DNA of 64,000 nucleotides from Streptomyces jumonjinensis (GTDB lineage Bacteria > Actinomycetota > Actinomycetes > Streptomycetales > Streptomycetaceae): the NCBI RefSeq assembly GCF_009600885.1, contig NZ_VCLA01000153.1:5063-69062 (forward strand). The letters are read 5' to 3'. Shown piece by piece: positions 56,338-64,000 of this stretch; within the stretch, counting starts at the first letter, position 1; each line of letters begins with the position of its first letter. The notes under the pieces were generated by a model. The model was given only the letters and a program-made list of their open reading frames with translations, was not told where the DNA came from and did not search any database. The position numbers were made by a program, and so were the translations under genes.

Positions 56338-58308
56338 ATGACGAAACCATCCCTCCCCGAACTCCTCCATGCCGCAGTCTCCGCCGTCGGCGGTATGGAA
56401 AGGCCTGGTCAGACTGCCATGGCCGAAGCCGTCGCCGAGGCTGTCGACGACGGGTCGCATCTGCTCGTCCAGGCCGGCACCGGTACCGGAAAGTCCCTCG
56501 GCTATCTGGTGCCGTCGGTGGCCCACGGGGAGACGGTGGTGATCGCCACGGCGACGCTCGCCCTCCAGCGCCAGCTGGTGGAGCGGGATCTGCCGCGCAC
56601 GGTCGACGCGCTGCATCCACTGCTCCGCCGCCGTCCGGAGTTCGCCATGCTCAAGGGGCGGTCGAACTATCTCTGCCTTCACCGGCTGCACGAGGGGGCG
56701 CCGCAGGACGAGGAGGAGGGCCTCTTCGATCCCTTCGAGTCCGCGACCCCCACCAGCAAACTGGGCCAGGATCTGCTGCGGATGCGCGACTGGGCCGATG
56801 AGACGGAGACGGGAGACCGGGACGCGCTGACCCCGGGCGTCTCCGATCGGGCCTGGGCCCAGGTCTCCGTCTCGTCCCGGGAATGTCTGGGGGCGAGCAA
56901 GTGCGCGTACGGGGCGGAGTGCTTCGCCGAGATGGCCAGGGAGCGCGCCAAGCTCTCCGATGTCGTCGTGACCAATCACGCCCTGCTCGCGATCGACGCG
57001 ATCGAGGGCGCCCCGGTGCTTCCGCCGCATGAGGTCTTGATCATCGACGAGGCCCATGAGCTGGTCTCCAGGGTCACCGGCGCTGCCACGGGCGAACTCA
57101 CCCCCGGCCAGGTCAACCGGGCCGTACGCCGTGCGGCCAAGTTCGTCGACGAGAAGGTGGGGGACTCGCTCCAGACCGCCGCCGAGGGGTTCGAGCGGCT
57201 GATGGAGCTGGCCCTTCCCGGCCGGCTGGAGGAAGTCCCCGAGGATCTCGGCTACGCCCTCATCGCTCTGCGTGACGCGGCGCGCACGGTGATCTCCGCC
57301 CTGGGCTCCGCCCGTGACAGATCCGTCCAGGACGAGGACGCCGTACGCAAGCAGGCCCTGGCCTCTGTGGAGAATGTGCACGACGTCGCGGAGCGGATCA
57401 CCCAGGGGTCCGAGTACGACGTGGTCTGGTACGAGCGCCATGACCGCTTCGGCGCCTCACTGCGGGTCGCGCCGATGACCGTCTCCGGGCTGCTGCGCGA
57501 GAAGCTCTTCACCGACCGCTCGGTCGTGCTGACCTCCGCCACCCTCAAGCTCGGCGGTGACTTCAACGGGGTCGGCGCTTCCCTGGGCCTCTCTCCCGAG
57601 GGGACCGGCGGCGATGACGTACCGCAGTGGAAGGGCCTCGACGTCGGCTCGCCGTTCGACTACCCCAAGCAGGACATCCTCTATGTGGCCCGCCATCTGG
57701 CGACCCCGGGCCGAGAGGGCTCGCGAGGGGACATGATGGACGAACTCGCCGAGCTGGTGGAGGCCTCCGGCGGTCGTACGCTCGGATTGTTCTCTTCGAT
57801 GAGGGCCGCCCAGGCGGCGGCGGAGGAGCTGCGCGGCAGGCTGGACAAGCCGATTCTGCTCCAGGGCGAGGAGACGCTCGGCGAGCTGATCAAGTCGTTC
57901 GCGGCGGATGCGGAGACCTGTCTCTTCGGCACGCTCTCCCTGTGGCAGGGAGTGGATGTGCCGGGCCCCAGCTGTCAGCTGGTGGTGATGGACCGCATTC
58001 CCTTCCCCAGGCCGGACGATCCGCTGATGAGCGCCCGCCAGAAGGCCGTGGAGGAGGCGGGCGGCAATGGCTTCATGGCGGTGGCGGCCACGCATGCGGC
58101 GCTGCTGATGGCCCAGGGCGCGGGTCGTCTGGTGCGGGCCACCGGTGACCGGGGTGTGGTGGCGGTGCTGGATCCCCGGCTGGCCAATGCGCGGTACGGC
58201 AGTTTTCTGCGGGCGTCGCTGCCGGACTTCTGGTACACGACCGACCGTAATCAGGTGCGTCGCTCCCTGGCGGCGATCGACGCGGCGGCGAAGGCGGACG
58301 GCCGGTAG
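56338..58308 (+). CDS. dinG: ATP-dependent helicase DinG (XPD-like)
   Basis: The 656-residue superfamily 2 helicase has Walker A AGTGTGKS at 46-53 and DEAH in LIIDEAHEL. A Cys cluster around YLCLHR and RECLGASKCAYGAEC could hold an Fe-S cluster as in XPD. C-terminal motifs are LWQGVDVPGPS and GAGRLVRATGD. It lies convergent to lexA. No SOS box is seen before its ATG, so despite the name it may not be LexA-controlled here. A TAGGGT lies nine bases before the start. Confidence 0.92.
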   Translation: MTKPSLPELLHAAVSAVGGMERPGQTAMAEAVAEAVDDGSHLLVQAGTGTGKSLGYLVPSVAHGETVVIATATLALQRQLVERDLPRTVDALHPLLRRRPEFAMLKGRSNYLCLHRLHEGAPQDEEEGLFDPFESATPTSKLGQDLLRMRDWADETETGDRDALTPGVSDRAWAQVSVSSRECLGASKCAYGAECFAEMARERAKLSDVVVTNHALLAIDAIEGAPVLPPHEVLIIDEAHELVSRVTGAATGELTPGQVNRAVRRAAKFVDEKVGDSLQTAAEGFERLMELALPGRLEEVPEDLGYALIALRDAARTVISALGSARDRSVQDEDAVRKQALASVENVHDVAERITQGSEYDVVWYERHDRFGASLRVAPMTVSGLLREKLFTDRSVVLTSATLKLGGDFNGVGASLGLSPEGTGGDDVPQWKGLDVGSPFDYPKQDILYVARHLATPGREGSRGDMMDELAELVEASGGRTLGLFSSMRAAQAAAEELRGRLDKPILLQGEETLGELIKSFAADAETCLFGTLSLWQGVDVPGPSCQLVVMDRIPFPRPDDPLMSARQKAVEEAGGNGFMAVAATHAALLMAQGAGRLVRATGDRGVVAVLDPRLANARYGSFLRASLPDFWYTTDRNQVRRSLAAIDAAAKADGR

Positions 58309-58438
58309 GCGATCCGGCTCGTGTGCCTTGAGCTACTCGTGTTTCCTTGAGCTATGAGTGTCGCTTGAGAGCGAGGTGGTAGCTGTCCGGGGCAGCGGGG
58401 CGGTAGCTGTCCGGGGCGCTGCCGAGGTGGTACGGCAG

Positions 58439-58471
58439 GGCCCCGGGACCGGCGCAGTGGGTCCCGGGGCC
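58439..58471. terminator. Bidirectional terminator between dinG and lexA
   Basis: GGCCCCGGGACC (58439-58450) and GGTCCCGGGGCC (58460-58471) form a 12-bp perfect stem with a nine-base loop. Confidence 0.75.
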
Positions 58472-58492
58472 GGTCTGGGGCGGCGGGGTGTC

Positions 58493-59287
58493 TCACACCC
58501 GCCGCAGTACCGCCACCACCTTGCCGAGGATGGTCGCGTCGTCGCCGGGGATCGGCTGATACGACGCATTGTGCGGGAGGAGCCAGACATGGCCGTTCTC
58601 CCGCTTGAAGCGCTTCACGGTGGCTTCGCCGTCCAGCATCGCCGCCACGATGTCTCCGTTCTCCGCGACGGGCTGGCGGCGCACGGTCACCCAGTCGCCG
58701 TCGCAGATCGCCGCTTCGATCATGGAGTCGCCGACGACCTTGAGCACGAACAGCTCGCCGTCGCCGACCAGCTGGCGGGGGAGGGGGAAGACGTCCTCGA
58801 CGGATTCCTCGGCGAGGATGGGGCCGCCGGCCGCGATGCGCCCGACCAGCGGGACATAGGAGGCGGCGGGCTTGCCGGTGGTGTCCGTGGGCTGGCTGCT
58901 GGCCTGGTCGGAGGCGCGTACCTCATAGGCCCGGGGGCGGTGGGGGTCGCGGCGCAGGAAACCCTTGCGTTCGAGTGCCATCAGCTGGTGGGCGACGGAG
59001 GAGGTGCTCGACAACCCGACGGCCTGGCCGATCTCCCGCATCGACGGCGGGTAGCCCCGGCGCTGTACGGAGTCGCGGATCACCTCGATGACGCGCCGCT
59101 GCCGATCCGTGAGCCCGGAACTGTCCGCCCTGATTCCCGGAGGTCGCCCGGGCAGGGAACGCCCGGCCCTGGAGGGATCTGTGCCCTCCGGGTTCGCGAC
59201 TGCGTCAGTCATGGCATGCACCGGTTCGAATCGGTTCTGGGAGCGGTCCTGGGCAGTGATGGTGGCACTGTCAGTGGTGGTGGTCAC
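58493..59287 (-). CDS. lexA: SOS repressor LexA
   Basis: LexA represses DNA-damage genes and cleaves itself when RecA filaments form. The 264-residue protein has a winged-helix domain ([20 protein letters not shown], then [20 protein letters not shown]) and an S24 domain with the Ala153-Gly154 cleavage site, Ser188 (GDSM) and Lys225 (ATVKRF). About 55 extra N-terminal residues precede the DNA-binding domain, as in Streptomyces. GAGGGG precedes the GTG at 59287. Its own SOS box lies at 59350. Confidence 0.97.
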   Translation of the reverse strand: MTTTTDSATITAQDRSQNRFEPVHAMTDAVANPEGTDPSRAGRSLPGRPPGIRADSSGLTDRQRRVIEVIRDSVQRRGYPPSMREIGQAVGLSSTSSVAHQLMALERKGFLRRDPHRPRAYEVRASDQASSQPTDTTGKPAASYVPLVGRIAAGGPILAEESVEDVFPLPRQLVGDGELFVLKVVGDSMIEAAICDGDWVTVRRQPVAENGDIVAAMLDGEATVKRFKRENGHVWLLPHNASYQPIPGDDATILGKVVAVLRRV

Positions 59288-59349
59288 GTCGGCCCCTCTC
59301 GAATGGTCTCCCTAGCTGGACAACGGTAGTTGGTTTCGAAAGGTTGCGC

Positions 59350-59363
59350 CAAACACACGTTCG
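59350..59363 (-). promoter_or_regulatory. LexA (SOS) box of lexA
   Basis: On the minus strand the site reads CGAACGTGTGTTTG, a full match to CGAAC-N4-GTTYG. It is 63 bp upstream of the lexA start, consistent with autoregulation. Confidence 0.88.
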
Positions 59364-59763
59364 AGTGAAAAATTGGAGATTGCCTTACGTGAACGCGTGA
59401 TTGGGTGTATGCGCGGATGCTCGTATCTCCGGGCAATTGCCGGACGGCCCGCCGGGTAATGCCGCCGGGGCGGCGCCGACCCGTAACCGTAAGACCATTC
59501 CACTAATCACGGTAGCCCTCCCCGCTCTTTCCGGGTGGGGCGGGGTCGCCCTCAGTTTCGCATTCGGTGAGCCGGAATGCCGGGAGCGCGGACCCGGAAT
59601 GCCCCGAGCCGTCGACTTCCCGTACTCTCATGGCCGGTCCCCGGCGCTCCGGCGGCGCGCGCTCGCGAGCCGGCGGAGCGGTCGCGCGGACGGGGCGGCG
59701 GCCCGGTCGCGGTGCCGTGGCGTCACCGCCCGTACGCCCTGTGCGATCGTCCCTCGTCACACG

Positions 59764-59809
59764 ACACGCTCTAGGGGTCGAAACGCGGTCCAACCCCAGA
59801 TGTAGTGGT
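59764..59809 (+). promoter_or_regulatory. Tandem NrdR boxes of nrdRJ
   Basis: Two copies of the NrdR-box pattern (box 1 ACACGCTCTAGGGGT, box 2 CCCAGATGTAGTGGT) have their central TAG at 59772-59774 and 59803-59805, exactly 31 bp apart, about three helical turns. NrdR should bind both to repress the operon. Confidence 0.8.
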
Positions 59810-59949
59810 TGGATTGGGCGTGCCACCCAGAAGTTGTGGTCCCTGGTCTTTGAGGGGCATGGCCATCGCCTATGCTGGGGGCTGCTTCGAAGGGCCTGAC
59901 AGGCCCGCCGAGGTGATTCAGTCGTGCCATGTAAGGAGGGTTGGGATCC

Positions 59950-60453
59950 ATGCACTGCCCCTTCTGCAGGCACCCCGACAGCCGGGTCGTCGACAGCCGC
60001 ACCACCGACGACGGAACGTCGATCCGACGCCGCCGTCAGTGCCCCGACTGCTCTCGCCGGTTCACGACGGTGGAAACCGCCTCGCTGATGGTGATCAAGC
60101 GCAGCGGCGTGACCGAACCCTTCAGCCGCATCAAGGTCATTTCCGGGGTGCGTAAGGCGTGTCAGGGGCGGCCGGTCACCGAGGACGCTCTCGCTCAGCT
60201 CGGCCAGCGGGTCGAGGAAGCGGTGCGCGCCACCGGCAGCGCTGAGCTGACCACCCACGATGTGGGTCTGGCCATACTCGGCCCTTTGCAGGAGCTCGAC
60301 CTCGTCGCCTACCTGCGCTTCGCGTCCGTGTACCGGGCGTTCGACTCGCTTGAGGACTTCGAGGCGGCCATCGCGGAGCTCCGCGAGCCACGGCCGCCCA
60401 CGCAGGGGGGCGGGGCCGTCGAGGTCCCCGTTCCCGTCACCGCCGCCGACTGA
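59950..60453 (+). CDS. nrdR: Ribonucleotide reductase regulator NrdR
   Basis: NrdR is a zinc-finger/ATP-cone repressor of ribonucleotide reductase genes that senses ATP and dATP. The 167-residue protein has four zinc ligands (Cys3, Cys6, Cys31, Cys34) and the ATP-cone domain ([20 protein letters not shown] onward). AAGGAGG lies ten bases before the ATG at 59950; the TTG at 59941 is too close to it. nrdJ follows, so the regulator and the class II enzyme are co-controlled. Confidence 0.96.
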   Translation: MHCPFCRHPDSRVVDSRTTDDGTSIRRRRQCPDCSRRFTTVETASLMVIKRSGVTEPFSRIKVISGVRKACQGRPVTEDALAQLGQRVEEAVRATGSAELTTHDVGLAILGPLQELDLVAYLRFASVYRAFDSLEDFEAAIAELREPRPPTQGGGAVEVPVPVTAAD

Positions 60454-60624
60454 GCGCCGCCGAGCCGAGCGGCTCGGGCCCGCGCGACCGGTCAACCGGT
60501 TCGCAGTAGGGCGGCAACAAGATCCGTCACGGGCGCTGAGGGGCGTCTGCGGCATCACACGAAACCTGTGCCCTGGGAAGATCTGGGCACTTCAGGGCGT
60601 TTTTGCCCGTATATGGGAGGCGGC

Positions 60625-63507
<2,883 letters not shown>

Positions 63508-63511
63508 TCCC

Positions 63512-63531
63512 GGGCACCTTCCCGGGTGCCC
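63512..63531 (+). terminator. First hairpin after nrdJ
   Basis: GGGCACC (63512-63518) and GGTGCCC (63525-63531) enclose six bases immediately after the nrdJ stop. Confidence 0.5.
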
Positions 63532-63597
63532 TCTCAGGCACCTTCCCGGGCATCTTCCGGGGCTGAACCACAGCGCGTGAGCGCGCTGGGAGCCAAG

Positions 63598-63623
63598 GGG
63601 CGCCGGCCATCTGGTCGGCGCCC
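63598..63623 (+). terminator. Second, stronger hairpin after nrdJ
   Basis: GGGCGCCG (63598-63605) and CGGCGCCC (63616-63623) form an 8-bp stem with a ten-base loop, followed by TTCT. It separates nrdJ from the convergent TerD-like gene. Confidence 0.7.
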
Positions 63624-63712
63624 TTCTCCCGTTCCGGCGAACCATGGCGGTCTTCCGTGCCGCCGCCTTCCGTGCCGCCGCGATGTCCGCCGGGCCCTGT
63701 CCGCCGGATCAG

Positions 63713-64000
63713 TCACCTCTCATCGGTGAGACCCATCAGCGAGACAAAGGGCTGCGGATCGGTCTCGAAGCCGCGGATGGTCTCCCGGTACTCCCAGACC
63801 CCTCTTTCGTTGCGGACGAACTCCGCGACGACGGCGGCTGTGGCCCCGGCGACCGGGGAGAAGTCGCTCCTCCACAGCTCGGTGTGGCCTTCGACGACGG
63901 TGACCAGCGTCTTCGCCACCTCGCCGAACACCCGGCGGCCGTCGCGCTGCTGGATGGCGACGCCCACCACGACCCGCCCGTACACCGCCGCGAGCCGATC
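63713..64000 (-). CDS. TerD-family protein, C-terminal part (5' partial)
   Basis: The minus-strand frame is open through the right edge (upstream codons read DRLAAVYG), so only the C-terminal 95 residues are here. The segment VVVGVAIQQRDGRRVFGEVA, then the FSPVAGATAAVVAEFVR strand and WEYRETIRGF fit the calcium-binding beta-sandwich of TerD proteins, linked to tellurite and stress resistance. Metal ligands lie outside the window. The call is by resemblance and is less certain than for full genes. Confidence 0.65.
   Translation of the reverse strand, partial: DRLAAVYGRVVVGVAIQQRDGRRVFGEVAKTLVTVVEGHTELWRSDFSPVAGATAAVVAEFVRNERGVWEYRETIRGFETDPQPFVSLMGLTDER

Larger units (their letters stand above)
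59288..59949. other. Divergent regulatory region lexA-nrdR
   Basis: This 662-bp stretch has no gene I can support. It holds the lexA SOS box, an AT-rich segment (59361-59400) typical of the lexA promoter, and two NrdR boxes before nrdR. Confidence 0.7.

Noticed and set aside
59223..59232. GGTTCGAATC, a tRNA T-loop-like decamer
   Set aside because: It lies inside the lexA coding sequence (codons for NRFEP), with no acceptor, D or anticodon arms around it.
60454..60624. Cobalamin riboswitch before nrdJ
   Set aside because: No B12-box-like conserved core is visible in the 171-bp gap. NrdJ uses B12 as cofactor and would not be expected to be repressed by it.

Overview
The window looks like a chromosomal core segment of a Streptomyces species or a very close relative. 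G+C and third-position GC are very high, many starts are GTG, and the gene order osaAB - ftsK - rimO - pgsA - cinA - clgR ... recA - recX ... gluABCD ... miaB - miaA - dapF - RSH ... hflX ... dinG - lexA - nrdR - nrdJ is the conserved streptomycete arrangement. I see no tRNA, rRNA, CRISPR array, insertion sequence, prophage or integration site. The organism call rests on protein recognition and remembered gene order, not on a database search.

Region 1 (1-15.7 kb): the 3' part of a giant hybrid histidine kinase with tandem HAMP units and its receiver-only partner (osmoadaptation pair OsaA/OsaB), the DNA translocase FtsK, a RodZ-like helix-turn-helix membrane protein, an operon-like run rimO-pgsA-cinA, the Clp-regulon activator ClgR, a Dps ferritin, a small Gly-rich membrane protein, a short-chain dehydrogenase and a Nei-type DNA glycosylase.

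Region 2 (15.9-31.2 kb): the helicase Lhr, an AraC regulator followed by the azlCD exporter genes, a prenyltransferase-like protein, a DUF3046 protein, an AI-2E-type permease, and recA-recX under a LexA-box promoter. Then come a cysteine dioxygenase-rhodanese pair preceded by a short Cys-rich leader ORF and a FAD monooxygenase.

Region 3 (31.2-38.4 kb): the glutamate ABC transporter gluABCD closed by a strong hairpin, an OmpR-type two-component system, an orphan TAXI solute-binding protein convergent with it, and a 39-codon remnant of a LysR regulator.

Region 4 (38.5-51.5 kb): tRNA modification (miaB, miaA), an extradiol-dioxygenase-like protein, a two-gene small-protein unit (antitoxin-like and acidic), dapF, a RelA/SpoT homologue with a degraded synthetase site, a secreted M1 metallopeptidase, hflX, and a lipoprotein serine protease broken by a frameshift.

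Region 5 (51.9-64 kb): a three-gene NIS-type metallophore cassette (class III aminotransferase, IucA/IucC synthetase, GNAT acyltransferase), the helicase dinG, lexA with its own SOS box, nrdR-nrdJ (B12-dependent ribonucleotide reductase) behind two NrdR boxes 31 bp apart, and the 3' part of a TerD-like gene.

Functionally the window joins DNA maintenance (ftsK, nei, lhr, recA, recX, dinG, lexA, nrdRJ), RNA and ribosome modification (rimO, miaA, miaB, hflX), stress signalling (osaAB, clgR, dps, RSH) and amino-acid or iron handling (gluABCD, azlCD, CDO-rhodanese, NIS cassette). Many genes have a -10-like hexamer six or seven bases before the start codon, suggesting frequent leaderless transcripts. 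The least explained items are the Cys-rich leader ORF, the LysR remnant with its duplicated palindrome, the orphan TAXI protein beside a two-component system, and the minimal NIS cassette.
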